This document shows positions 22,775-33,880 of a stretch of 64,000 nt of DNA, piece by piece; the stretch's first letter is position 1, and each line of letters begins with the position of its first letter. The DNA is from Turritopsis dohrnii (Eukaryota; Cnidaria; Hydrozoa; Anthoathecata; Oceaniidae): positions 1-64,000 of the forward strand of contig BQMF02000500.1 of assembly GCA_027922465.2 (NCBI GenBank). The letters run 5' to 3'. The translations under genes were made by a program, and so were the position numbers. Below the pieces are notes generated by a model, which did not search any database, had not been told where the DNA came from, and saw only the letters and a program-made list of their open reading frames with translations.

Positions 22775-23942
22775 AATAGGAATTCATGAGATAACTGAAG
22801 TAATAGTGATGTAATAGTGGGAATAAGACATTCAATGATAAAAACAAAATAGGTGTGCTCTCAAAATTGTGTCCATGTACAGGGGCGGATCTAGGATTTT
22901 TTTAAGGGCAAATTTTTTTTGCCAAACACACATAAGGGCGCAATTGATGAAATTTACGCCAGTTTACGCCCAATCTAATACATACTTTTCGAAATGTAAA
23001 AAATATAAACTCGAATTCATTCGTCCTAACGTAAGGAGTGTTATAATGCAAGCCTGTATTGTTGCACTAATGGAATAAGGGAAATAAACAAAAGAAAACT
23101 AATTGAGTATGAATGGAATGTATTGAACTACTTTATGTAGGCCAAAATAATATTTTCTGCCAGATTGGAGGTTAAGTAAATAACCAATAAATTCATCTGT
23201 TATCTTCTTCATTTTCTTGATTGCTTGTACATGAACAGGAAGAATCCATCAAATGAAAACATACTTGTAATGAATCAAATAAATAAATTTTTTATCACCT
23301 ATACCATGATAGATTGGAGCACTCAGATGAATACATGATATTTCATCTATGTACTGGTCAAGATGGTCAGATAGAAAGAAAAGAAAAGAAATTATGTTAA
23401 GAAATAGAGTAAAATGACCAAAATCAAAGTTACAGACAAGCTCCTTGATTATTATCCGGCAGCAAAATAAAAACAGATTTTTGCACTAGGCGTTCATCAA
23501 ATCAAATAGTATACCCTACTCTAAAAATGATGCATGGTTAAATAATTAATGTCAACCGCAATATAGTAAAAGACGTTGTTTCCAGAAATCCCTGAGACAA
23601 GTCCAAGAACCTATATACAAAACTACACAACAACAGATAAATTATGTACTGCTTCCTCTTAAATAAGAGCTACAACATTTTTTCCAGAATTTAATGTAGC
23701 ATAGGAAACAAGAAGTCAAACTAAAACATTATGTAATTACCTTTTTCAAAAGATGTATAATTATGTATAAGAATAAAATTTTTATTCTTTGTTTATATAT
23801 GTGTATAAACTCTCAATTTATTATAACTTCATTTTCTTATCACTCACTCAGAGTGAACGCCATTTCTCTCTATAAATTAAAAAGATATAGTATTAATGAT
23901 AACTTGCGATGAGAAGTTTAAACTATACACTATCTTATTATA

Positions 23943-24107
23943 CAGTGGCGGATCCAGAGGTATGTCGAAATTTGTGTAGGAGAGTGTTAGCAATCTAACC
24001 ATAAAAGAAAAGCGTCCAAATAATCCCATTGGTAATATAAATTGAATTCAAAAATTATGTTAATGCTCTCCTACACAAATTTCGACATACCTCTAGATCC
24101 ACCACTG
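23943..24107. mobile_element. 165-bp hAT MITE nested in a larger hAT
   Basis: Nearly perfect ~45-bp inverted repeats begin CAGTGGCGGATCCAGAGG and end with CTAGATCCACCACTG. TTATA flanks both sides (23,938-23,942 and 24,108-24,112). The central 75 bp is unique. The nested position shows it jumped after the 22,880-25,387 element. Confidence 0.85.
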
Positions 24108-24896
24108 TTATATACATCATAAAATATGCATTTCATAAAGTGAATGTAAGGTTTCGAAAATTAAATATACATATATATCTCAGAAACTGGAAGTAAGTAA
24201 TACTAACAAGAGGCTTTTTGATCTCTATCATATTGGTTCATATCATTTTGGACACAGGATCCTTTTAAAGTTCTTTAATTCAAAACCAGACAGTCATCTC
24301 AAACCAAGAAAAATTATACTGAACTGCACAAATAAGTTACCAGGTAGAGATACTGGTGCTAAAAAAACCATGCAGCTGCCTACGCAAAACAACTCAGAAA
24401 AATAACAATGACTTTGTGTATTATAAACTCAGTCATTCAAACGTAACTCCATAACATTTACAGATGCATTTTTGGTTAACAGAAACAGATACCAAAAATA
24501 TTTATATACATCATTAATCAATAAAGAATAGGCTTCGGTTCAGTTGACACAAACAAACTTATTATACATAGCTGAGCTAATAATTAACTGTCAACGAATT
24601 ATGGTGCTAATAATCCATGCTAATCATTTATATTACATAAAATAATAAAACACTTGCTTTAAAGCAGCCACATTGTTTTCATTTCGCAAAAGCAAAAGAA
24701 GAGACATAACTCGAAAAAAAATGCTTTTCCTAGATTTTGAAGTCAGTTTTCAACAGACGTATTAAGTGAATTCAAAATTTCCTAATTAATACTTCATTAT
24801 TGCTATCAAAAGCTGCAACGATGTTTTCTAGCGAATCCATGTTGAACTGGGTCTAATTCGAAGGTCCCACGGTCGTTTTGTGCAGATTTGGTGACC

Positions 24897-25060
24897 ATTC
24901 ATTCAATAAAGTGTGTAAACCCATGGTTGTACCTTAGGCAAATTTTCTTCTGGTTCATTCATTTAAAGTGTGTAAACCCATGGCTCCTTAGGCAAATTTT
25001 CTTCCATTTCATTCATTAAAGTGTGTAAACCCGGGGCTCCTTAGGCAAATTTTCTTCGCC
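24897..25060. repeat. three tandem copies of a ~57-60-bp unit
   Basis: Each unit carries TTCATTCA...AAAGTGTGTAAACCC, then CTTAGGCAAATTTTCTTC. The third copy is shortened. It lies inside the hAT-type element. Confidence 0.8.
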
Positions 25061-25392
25061 TAAGGTGAGCGTTAGGCACTAGTCTGTGTTGTCAATGTGA
25101 CTATGAGAAGTCGTTCTCGGGGCAGAGATCACTACCTATAAACTCAAGCTGTAAAAAACATTAATTTTTTACATCATGGCGCGCGCCGCGCCTCGCCGGG
25201 AGAATAATAATCCTATTTGGGGGGGGAGAAAGGATCGGGCGGATTGGATGCGGGAATCTTGATATTTTCGATTATTTTCTGATTATTGTAATACAATACC
25301 TTTTTCATACAATTTTATGAAAAACAATATTTAACTGATTTTGGGTTAGGCATTTGCCTAAGTTGCCTAACCCTGGATCCGCCCCTGATGTA

Positions 25393-25919
25393 CCAGTGTC
25401 ATTGTAACAAAACTTAATTCAAAAAAATGTTTATCTAGAAATTAAAGATACAAAGTATATCAAACACTTATCAATGTCTCGTTGAGTTTTGTGTACAGTT
25501 TTATGTATGCTATATCTAAGGACGTCTTTACAATGAAACAAATAGGATTATCTTTGAAGTGAATTGAATAAAATCGGATTGCGAATAAAACAGGCTTGTA
25601 TTAAAATCAAAAGAAGTAACCAATTCCTTAAAAATGCTTACAGTATACTTCTGAAGTAAATTTCATGCAGACCGTAATGATAACAAAGAGTTCAAAGTGA
25701 CAAGACAAGAGTTCAAAAACAAACGTCTCACACACATTACAAAGATAACTGATATATTAAAAAAAACATATATACAAGTGCTTGTATGAGTGGTCATGCC
25801 ATTCATAATTTTTGCCCTTCTACACTGAAAATGAAGAAAAAGCATGCAAAAACAACTGCAGATTATTTTAAAGATTAAAAAATCAAAAGAGACTGCTGGT
25901 CATGCAGAGAGAGTGTAAA
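25393..25919. other. no gene seen
   Basis: Spacer between the hAT element and the first Helentron-type unit. No coding or structural feature seen. Confidence 0.45.
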
Positions 25920-26378
25920 CAAGATGCCCTTACGGGCAGAAAGATTTCTGCAAAATCTTTTGAAGCATGAAAAATGAAATATGTTATGAAATTCATATAT
26001 AAAATTCGACAGAAAATGTTGAACGACCTAGGCGGGCTCGAACCACCGACCTTTCAGTTATCAGACAAGTCCACTAGCCAACTGCGCCACGGAAGCACGT
26101 GTACTTCGTTATTGTATTATAAAGCTTTTTTGATTCTTCTGTTTACAAAACGTTGAGAATTTATTTTCAGTAAGAAACGATGATCACAGTCCAAGATAGT
26201 TATTAGTTTCTTCTACAAATTTTCTTTTTTAACTGAAAATATGTTTTGTCTTAAAATATATTTAATATTGATCAAAGAAACTTTTGTAAATATATCGCTG
26301 ACATGCCATGCACGGTGCTTTAGTTTCATGTAAGTGCACGCACGAAATTTCAAAAAACCGTTAGGTTTGGACAGTAAG
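25920..26378 (-). mobile_element. Helentron-type non-autonomous unit 1
   Basis: The low-coordinate end is CAAGATGCCCTTACGGGC followed by AGAAAGATTTCTGC (on the minus strand GATTTTGCAGAAATC, a GCCC-GGGC hairpin, then TCTTG). The high-coordinate end is TTAGGTTTGGACAGTAAG(A)n. The same pair of ends bounds the 9.6-kb autonomous element at 29,404-38,988, and the last ~100 bp (CATGTAAGTGCACGCACGAAAT...) align with 38,935-38,988. I therefore read this as a short non-autonomous derivative on the minus strand. It carries a tRNA-like segment. Confidence 0.6.
26021..26096 (-). other. tRNA-derived segment (not a functional tRNA)
   Basis: The minus strand has intact RNA polymerase III internal-promoter boxes: A box TGGCGCAGTTGG and B box GGTTCGAGCCC. 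T-arm pairing (GGTGG/CCGCC) and an anticodon-loop-like CTGATAA are present. The acceptor ends do not pair (5' CTTCCGT against 3' TAGGTCG), so this is a tRNA pseudogene or a SINE head, not a usable tRNA. Confidence 0.6.
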
Positions 26379-26395
26379 AAAAAAAAGAAGAAGAA

Positions 26396-28552
26396 CAAGA
26401 TGCCCTACCGGGCAGAAGGATTTCTGCAAGCTTTGCTGCTGAAAATGAAACAAAAATGCAACACGAGCAGCCTAGATTCGTCCTGCTAAACTAAAACAGT
26501 CACATCATTCAACTCAAGAAGCATCAGCATTAAATCAACAAAAATATTGATGCGATTGACAATGTTCGTCAAGAAAGTCAGTCTACATTAACGGAAAAAA
26601 GAGGCTTTTCTCTATGCTACGGTAGAGATTATTTATGAAGATCTATTGGTACGAATAAGCGGAATGATTGTTACTGGATGATATTTGCCACCCACGTACT
26701 CCAAAAAGTGCATTGACACAATACGAAACTCTAATTTAACCACATCAAACATAATGAATTCTATAAAAAGATTCTGTGTATACTGGCGGCAACCAATACA
26801 TCATTTGGACAGCACAATAATTATATAAAGTTTCTACATTGATCTCCTCAGGATGAAAAAGATATGTAATATCACAATAATTGTTACTTAGAAATTAAAA
26901 TTCATATCTAATCTAAAAGTTAAAAAAAAAACATACATAGGGAGCAAAGAAATATGGTGATATAGCCAGAATACATCCAAACATTGCTAGTAAATATAGT
27001 ATAAACTAGTATCCCGTGTAAAAATTTTTTACATGTTTTAATCGATGTGAGCTGAACAGAGAGAGAAAGGCTTAGTATAATGAATTTTAGTATGATATAG
27101 TTCCTCAATTGTTTGGAATGTAGAATGTTTAGAATGTAGTATCCCGTGTAGAACAGCGTGTAGAACACGGGTTTTAATTCATCAAAAATAAAAAACGCGC
27201 TGTGCGTCCACTTTTTTCACTTTTTACCTTACAAATTGAAGATGCAATGCAATGGTTCCCCTTGATTAAAAATATCTAACGTCAATACAGAAAAAAACAC
27301 TCTTCACTCTTTTAATTAATAATCTCTAGGTATTCCGGCTAAAGCATATTTAGTTCAACACTGGAGTTATGAACAGAAAAAATTTTAATCAGAAGATCTG
27401 AAACACATCAAAATATTCGTATTAAATCTTTCACGATACGATATATGCAGTAGTAAAAATAAATTGTGCGTACAGGTAAACAATAAAAAGATTAAAATCG
27501 CTGTAACTGTTCATGAAATTCACACCCCAATGTAAATAAAAGCCAAACGCGAAAGTCGCAAAAGTGTCAAGATGTGAATTAAAAACAATTGCGATTTTCT
27601 TCACGAACCCAGAGCGTCATGATATTCATTTCTTTGTTTGAAAAGTAATGACGCAGAAACCCTATTAATACTATAAGAAAAAACAAAACAAACAAACAAA
27701 AAGGTTCTAAAGTGTACTTACCCTAAAAACATTAATAAATCTTCGCGCAATACTTTCGTTGTTGTCTCGCGAATAATCAAAACATTTGAAACGATTAATT
27801 GCAATGCAATGTTTTCCCCTATACTAATCGTAGAAAATATTAACCGCCGTGGTCTGACACTCCATTGTGAATAAGTGACCGCAAAAACAACCCGAAATTT
27901 TAGAGAGTGAAAGCGTGAAAAAAGTGGTATGCACAGCGCGTATTAGTATATAGATAGCTGTATTAGAGTAATTATGTTGGTGATGCTGGGGGAGCAGCTG
28001 AAAGGAAGCTAAGCTGAGCTTCAAGAATCCAAAAGCTTCTAAAAATTGACTTCAGACATGCGTACACATACAAATACACGAAGGTCTTTCATATTTAAAA
28101 AGGCTTGGAGCAAAAATAAAACAAGAAATACCTTTTCTTCCACACCATGTATTGGCATTGTTTTCATATTTTAAACTTCAAGAAAACTTCTTTCAAAAAA
28201 CCGAATAACCACGCTGTAATTTAATTTTGTGAACATGACAAGTTCCCAACAGTAATGAAATTCTTTATATAAAATTATAAGCTGTATTAACTTCTTTTAA
28301 ATCCATATTTTCATCAAAGAAACTTTTAGCAAACTACACACGTTTTTTCGCTGCCATTTTTAAAACGTTTTGTGGACGATCACATGGCATGGCGAAAATC
28401 AGCCAATGAACTATCGCTATTGAAGTTAAGGTGGCTAAATTAACACCCTTTCTTAGTAGTCGGGCATTATGCGCCAATGACGGTACAGACGGCTTTTCTA
28501 TCGACCAATGAAATTCGAGAAACAAATATGCGCCGGTTTGGACAGTAAGATG
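26396..28552 (-). mobile_element. Helentron-type unit 2, interrupted by a Helitron
   Basis: The unit starts CAAGATGCCCTACCGGGC and ends GGTTTGGACAGTAAGATG(A)n, the same ends as unit 1. Its part 26,870-27,006 plus 27,955-28,552 matches 28,666-29,392 closely (about 720 bp). A Helitron occupies the gap (27,007-27,954). No open reading frame of note: the minus-strand ATG in AAAATGGCAGCGAAAAA (about 28,345) starts only a 7-codon frame. Confidence 0.6.
27007..27954 (-). mobile_element. non-autonomous Helitron, copy on minus strand
   Basis: On the minus strand it starts TCTATATACTAATACGCGCT and ends with a hairpin (TGTAAAAAATTTTTTACA) followed by CGGGATACTAG. The host bases are A before and T after, as for canonical Helitrons (5'-TC, 3' hairpin-CTRR, insertion between A and T). 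The uninterrupted sibling at about 28,785 (AGTATAAATAGCTGTAT) shows the empty site exactly. A second hairpin-GATACTA terminus lies inside, at 27,134-27,175. It is related to the copy at 55,535-56,524. Confidence 0.85.
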
Positions 28553-28565
28553 AAAAAAAAAATCA

Positions 28566-28665
28566 GAAAAACACGGACGATCGTAAAGTATTTCTTGCTT
28601 ACGCAGAAATCCAAAAAAAACGAAAGCCGGTTGTAATAGCTTTCTTGCTTTCGCAGAAATCTAAT
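28566..28665 (-). repeat. two tandem ~48-bp Helentron-end modules
   Basis: Two related modules lie side by side: one with GACGATCGTAAAGTATTTC and CTTACGCAGAAATCC, the other with GCCGGTTGTAATAGCTTTC and CTTTCGCAGAAATCT. The same two modules occur in the opposite order at 39,005-39,105. On the minus strand each reads GGATTTCTGCG...(palindrome)...CTTTG, like the 3' ends of the flanking units. Confidence 0.55.
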
Positions 28666-29392
28666 TACTTAGAAATTAAAGCTCATATCTAATCTAAAAG
28701 TTAAAAAAAATACAACATACGTAGGGAGAAAAGAGATAGGCTGATATAGCCAGAATACATCCAAAAATTGCTACTAAAAATATAGTATAAATAGCTGTAT
28801 AAAGTGCATTATGTTGGTGATGTTGGGGAGGAGCTGAAAGGAAGCTAAGCTGAGCTTTAAAAATCCGAAAGCTTCTAAAAATTGACTTCAAACATGCATA
28901 CACATACAAAATACACGAAGGTCTTTCATATTTAAAAAGGCTTGGAGCAAAAATAAAACAAGAAATACCTTCTCTTCCACACACCATGTATTATTGGCAC
29001 TGTTTTCATATTTTAAACTTCAAGAAAACTTCTTTCAAAAAACAGAATAACCACACTGTAATTTAATTTTGTGAACATGATAAGTTCCCAACAGTAATGC
29101 AATTCTTTATATAAAATTATAAGCTGTATTTACTTCTTTTAAAGCCATATTTCCATCAAAGAAACTTTTAGCAAACTACACACGTTCTTTCGCTGCCATT
29201 TTTAAAACGTTTTGTGGACGATCACATGGCATGGCGAAAATCAGCCAATAAACTATCGCTATTTAAGTGGAGGTGGCTAAATTAGCACCCTTTCGTAGAA
29301 ATCGGGCATTATGCACCAATCACGATTGAGACGGCTTTTCTATGAACCAATGAAATTGGAGAAACAAATATGAATAGGTTTGGACAGTAAGA
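28666..29392 (-). mobile_element. Helentron-type unit 3 (5' part only)
   Basis: Direct copy of the split segment in unit 2, ending GGTTTGGACAGTAAGATG(A)n. It lacks the CAAGATGCCC end and instead abuts the two-module block at 28,566-28,665. It serves as the empty-site reference for the Helitron in unit 2. Confidence 0.6.
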
Positions 29393-31389
29393 TGAAAAAA
29401 AAACAAGATGCCCTTGCAGGCATAAGGATTTCTGCAAAATCAGCTGAAGTATGAAAAAAGAAAGACTATCACATTCTCGAAGTTTAAGAAAGGTTTAATC
29501 ATTTCCGCAAGATATGTTTATTAAAGTTCTGATCATGTACTCCCCAAAAATCTGGAAAAAACCAAACAAAAGAGAATTAACAATTTAATGTCATTTTTTT
29601 TTTAAATTTTGATACAAATATAAATTAAATGAGTTCTTCATGATTGACAGGATCATTTACTCCAAAATGGAAGAGACAAAACGAATTGCGCTTTATATCG
29701 AAAAGGTATCATCATTAAATCAGATCTTTATTTTGGAGTCAATAATCCGGTTTCCCGATTGTTGAAACAGCCTTCAATCATTATCTTGAATACATCTATA
29801 CAGGAATTTGAACCACTACATCAATGTCTTCAAAGTTCCGTGTGTAATGAACAAACGAGCTGCACACAGTAGTTTACATTGTTACATATAAATGATTTAC
29901 AGCACGGTCGATTATCTGTTTCGGAGTACGCATGCTTAAAACATCGATCGAAATTCAAGTTCGTCCATCCTGAAAAATTCTGTCATGTTCATATTAAACG
30001 TCATTAAATTTTTTTGTTAATTTTCATTTTGCCTGCTATCGTTTACAACCAAAAAGGTTAAGACGGCTGTCTAAAAGAGAGAAAAAATACCGTTAATAAA
30101 ATATCGAAAGTATATACAATAACAATCAAAGTTAATCTTTCACATACATTTTAGCATCTTTTCTGGAATCCCCGTCGAATAACATGTAGAATACAATACG
30201 GCAGCTTTAATCAACAATATCATTTCGTAATAAACGTCACATTTTGCTCCCACACAGTTCGTCAACATTTGCATACACACATCAGTTCTTGCAATTATAC
30301 TTCACCGATTACAACTGGAGCGAAGGCTTACACTTTCATCTCACAAAGACATTCAATAATTTACAAATTCTTTTGAATAAATATTAAAATTGATTAAATT
30401 ATTTAAAATTAATTCCCTATATTATCCAATAGAAAATAGAGAGGGTGACACAATCACTAACTCACAATTTTTACAACACTTACAAACACTGAAGACAAAA
30501 TGTAGATTTTCTAGAAGTGCATTTTAAATCTTCATGTTATATTAACTGTGATGATTACTTGCATTGCTATCTTGTTTGGTAACCTCCTGTGGCATAACAT
30601 ACATCTAAACCAACGCGAAAAGATCATCATTCAACAGTGCAAAACTATTTCTTTTCTGTGCGGGCTATTGGGAGGTATATTAAAAGAGAAATGATGTTCG
30701 CCTCACGTTAGTTTAACACACAAGCACAATGTGACCATGAAAATGCTATACTTTTAAACACTGTGAAATTACAGAAAATAAGAATAGTATGAAAAGTTGC
30801 GAATTTAACTGAAATTGAAATTCACATAAGGACCCTGTTTGAGAAAAATGGAGCATTTTATGACCACCACATACACAACCACTGACAACCCTCCCAAAAA
30901 ATATATTAGTGTAAAAATATAAAATTAAAATTCAGATATTTACATTAATTTTCAACTTAAATTGATACATAAATTTTCACAAATTTTGACATCAATATTA
31001 CAATTGATTTCCAACTTAATTCATGAATTTTTAAACACAAATTTTTGACATTAATATAAACATGAATATAAATCTAAGCTGATGGTGCATGAGTCCATTC
31101 AATCGATATCGCAGAAATGGGAAACTATAAGAAAGATTTCATTAAACATGATTTGGTAATGCCATCTTAGTAGATCTGAAAAGATAAGACAAAAATTATT
31201 TCAAATTCAATCATCTGCAAACAACCTAAAAACTTCAAGAAAAATCAATTTTACAATTTAAACAGCACAAAAATATTTTAAACAACCCACAAAGACAACT
31301 AAAACAACAGAGACAGATAAACACGAGACCTAATGAGACTATTCATTCATTCCACATCATACATAAATAAAACATGTATCTGTCCCTGC

Positions 31390-31455
31390 TGTAGACACAT
31401 ACATAAAACACACACACATACCACACCCATCCACACACTACACACACAGCCACAG
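31390..31455. repeat. CA-rich low-complexity patch
   Basis: Runs of CACACA and CATACACA in the non-coding 3' part of the Helentron. Confidence 0.7.
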
Positions 31456-31758
31456 GATCTTGTCAACAGCTTTCCATGGTCATGTGCAACATTCTCTATT
31501 TCGAATAACTAAACAACTTCAATTAAAATTACAACCTTGAATGCAAATCAAACATTGCTTAGAAAATATGCTTTACCTTCTTCACTATTGTGCATCAATA
31601 AAATAAGGCAATAGACAAGTATTAGAAAATGATTTGAATAACTTACAATGAATTGAATAAATAATTACACAACAAATATGAATTATACAAAAAGTGCCTA
31701 GAAAATATTTAAATTGCTGAACATTAATCATTTCATTAAGATTTAAAATAACACAATA

Positions 31759-33880
31759 TTAAATTGAAAGTTTTACCTTGATTGCATCATGGTCTGAGAA
31801 AAAAATGCACTTTACTATTGTCTTTAACTTGAAATTTGCAAGGAAGCTCTTTTTGATATAAACATGATCAAGTAGCGAACCATCAATATAAGTTGGCTCA
31901 GTTACAACCATCTCGTAGTCGCTAAGAATTTCTGAAAGAGTATCACTAGATGTATAATAATCAATATTTAAATCACCAAGCAGAATGTCAATATCAAAAG
32001 AATGGATGTAATTAGATAACTTATCGTAAAAAAGTTGCAATGGTTCACCATGTTTCCTGTACAGTACTGCAATTCCAACCAAATCACTGCAAAAACTGTG
32101 TTTTAAAACGTTAACATATAAAAAGCTAGATTCAGTTGAGTATGAATAAATATCATGATTTTTTAATCCAATTGCCAAGCTCTTGTATTTATCTTCTCCA
32201 ACAGAAAACATTAATTCAAAATCTAACAGCTCACATATCTCAGAACAATCATCATGTTGCGACATTTGTGTCTCAGTAAGACATAAAACATCACTCTCTA
32301 CCAATTCATTTACACAAGCAATATCTTTCGCATGCAATGACAATGAACGTGTATTCAGCATACTGATACTTAAAGAATTTGGACACAATGGTTCAAGTGT
32401 CTCTAACCGTGGCAGTGGACAAGCTTGTCGCATCCGTTCATATTCCGTGAAAGCTCTTTTGTCTGCCTTTATGGCTTTTTTGTCAAACTTTCCAGTTAAA
32501 AACAAGCCAGACAAACTTGTAACTCGACTCATTGCAACATACATTTGGCCAGGATTAAATCGCCTTTGTTTTTGTAAATCAAAACTAATAACAGCTTCAG
32601 GAACACTCAAACTCTGTACTTTATGAATACTAGTAGCCCAAGATAAAACTAAGGGAAACTGCGTTCTTTTTATTACGGGTGATGTGGTTACTCTTTTGTT
32701 GATATTAATATCAGTCTCAGAACGTTCAATTGGTACGCACTTATGGGTCATAGCATATCTGTCAGATGCCATTTTCATAATTCCAGCATTTTCATCAAGA
32801 AATTTAACATAAATTTTTGTAATCTTACTACCAATTGTCATAAAATTGAATACTAAGCCCATTTGGCCATTTATGAGTTTGTCCTCTATATCTATATTCG
32901 ATGTAAGCATCACTTTAGCCCCAATTTTTAAAACAAGTTTCGTCGGTAGACCACCGGTTTCAGTGTGTTTTCTATTGAGAGCATCATTGATGAGTCTTTG
33001 AGGAACATCTTTCGGCAAGTCATCGATTGCATTTATCACAACTTCTGGATTTTCTAAATGTCTTAATTTTTTCTCGTTATAGTCCACAGCAGGTTTATTT
33101 TCAGCAAATAGATGAAGGGCATCAGTTGGATACTGGGGAGAATTAGTACTGTTTTAAGGAGATCTTTGTCATCAGCTGTTATATTGGCAACACGTACATT
33201 GTTTAACAAATCAATGAATACGGAATCTCCTTGTTGTCTCATAACTTCTGTTAACTCAGCAATTTTGAAAGTGTCCCATAATTTTAATAAATTCTCTACA
33301 AAGCCATACAGCGAATAAACAGGTCTTCCCATTACTGGTGGTAGCTGAAAAAAGTCTCCTGTAGCAATAACAGTTTTACCTGCAAAAGGGATCTGAATAC
33401 TTACACCAAATATCTCACATAATCGCATATGAACATTTTTCAATAGTTCATCGGAAACCATGGATATTTCATCAATTATCACAGCAGACACTTCAGAAAG
33501 TTTATTACGCAGGGATGTCCTCATCTTGTCGCTTAATGGTGCATAATTTTTACTATAAATACCAAGGCCGGAATGTATGGTAGTACCTCCAATATTTACT
33601 GCAGCGACACCTGTAGGTGCCAGCAATAAGACTCTTGGTTTTAATGGATCTGTGGCTTTGCGAAGTAGGACCTTTGATACAACATGATAGATAGTTTTCA
33701 ATAGATGTGATTTTCCACAACCACCTTGGCCTGTTAAGAAAATATGCAATGACTCTAGATCTTTGATTCCTTACAATTTCTCCTCTTGACAAGTTGTCGT
33801 GACCATGTTAACACAATATCAAAAATTTCTCTCTGTTTGATATTAAGTGATCGAATTTTGTCATTCAATACATTATCGTC
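31759..33880 (-). pseudogene. PIF1 helicase fused to AP-like endonuclease (Helentron, frames broken)
   Basis: Three pieces in two frames. N-terminal lead about 33,765-33,880 (NIKQREIFDIVLTWSRQL). Helicase half 1, 33,063-33,760: Walker A GQGGCGKSHLL, APTGVAA, GGTTIHSG, Walker B VIIDEISMV, GDFFQLPPV, LTEVMRQ. Half 2, 31,759-33,140: FAENKPAVDYNEKK, GAKVMLTSNIDI, LINGQMGLV, SWATSIHKVQSLS, GQMYVAMSRV. An endonuclease/exonuclease/phosphatase fold follows directly: SMLNTRSL, VLCLTETQ, GDLN (residues 371-374 of half 2), DHVYIK and SDHD (431-434), ending seven residues later. The helicase unwinds donor DNA during rolling-circle transposition; the endonuclease nicks DNA. Single-base indels near 33,140 and 33,770, and another between this gene and Rep (about 33,880), break it, yet there are no other stops, so assembly errors remain possible. 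Confidence 0.85.

Larger units (their letters stand above)
22880..25387. mobile_element. hAT-type element, 2.5 kb, 5-bp target duplication
   Basis: Termini CAGGGGCGGATCYAGG face each other at 22,880 and 25,387 and are flanked by ATGTA on both sides (22,875-22,879 and 25,388-25,392). No transposase domain is recognisable, so it is a non-autonomous or eroded copy. It contains a smaller hAT MITE (23,943-24,107) and a triplicated 60-bp block near the right end. The right end also holds a CG-rich island (GGCGCGCGCCGCGCC near 25,178). Confidence 0.8.

Noticed and set aside
26021..26096. Functional tRNA on the minus strand
   Set aside because: A and B boxes are intact but the acceptor stem does not pair, so it is a derivative.
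28334..28525. 63-codon frame in unit 2 that looks Met-Ala-Lys rich at its end
   Set aside because: The same interval in the sibling copy at 29.2 kb has diverged without preserving the frame.
32183..32626. Open reading frame of 147 codons on the plus strand
   Set aside because: It lies entirely antisense to the helicase-endonuclease gene and has no domain of its own.
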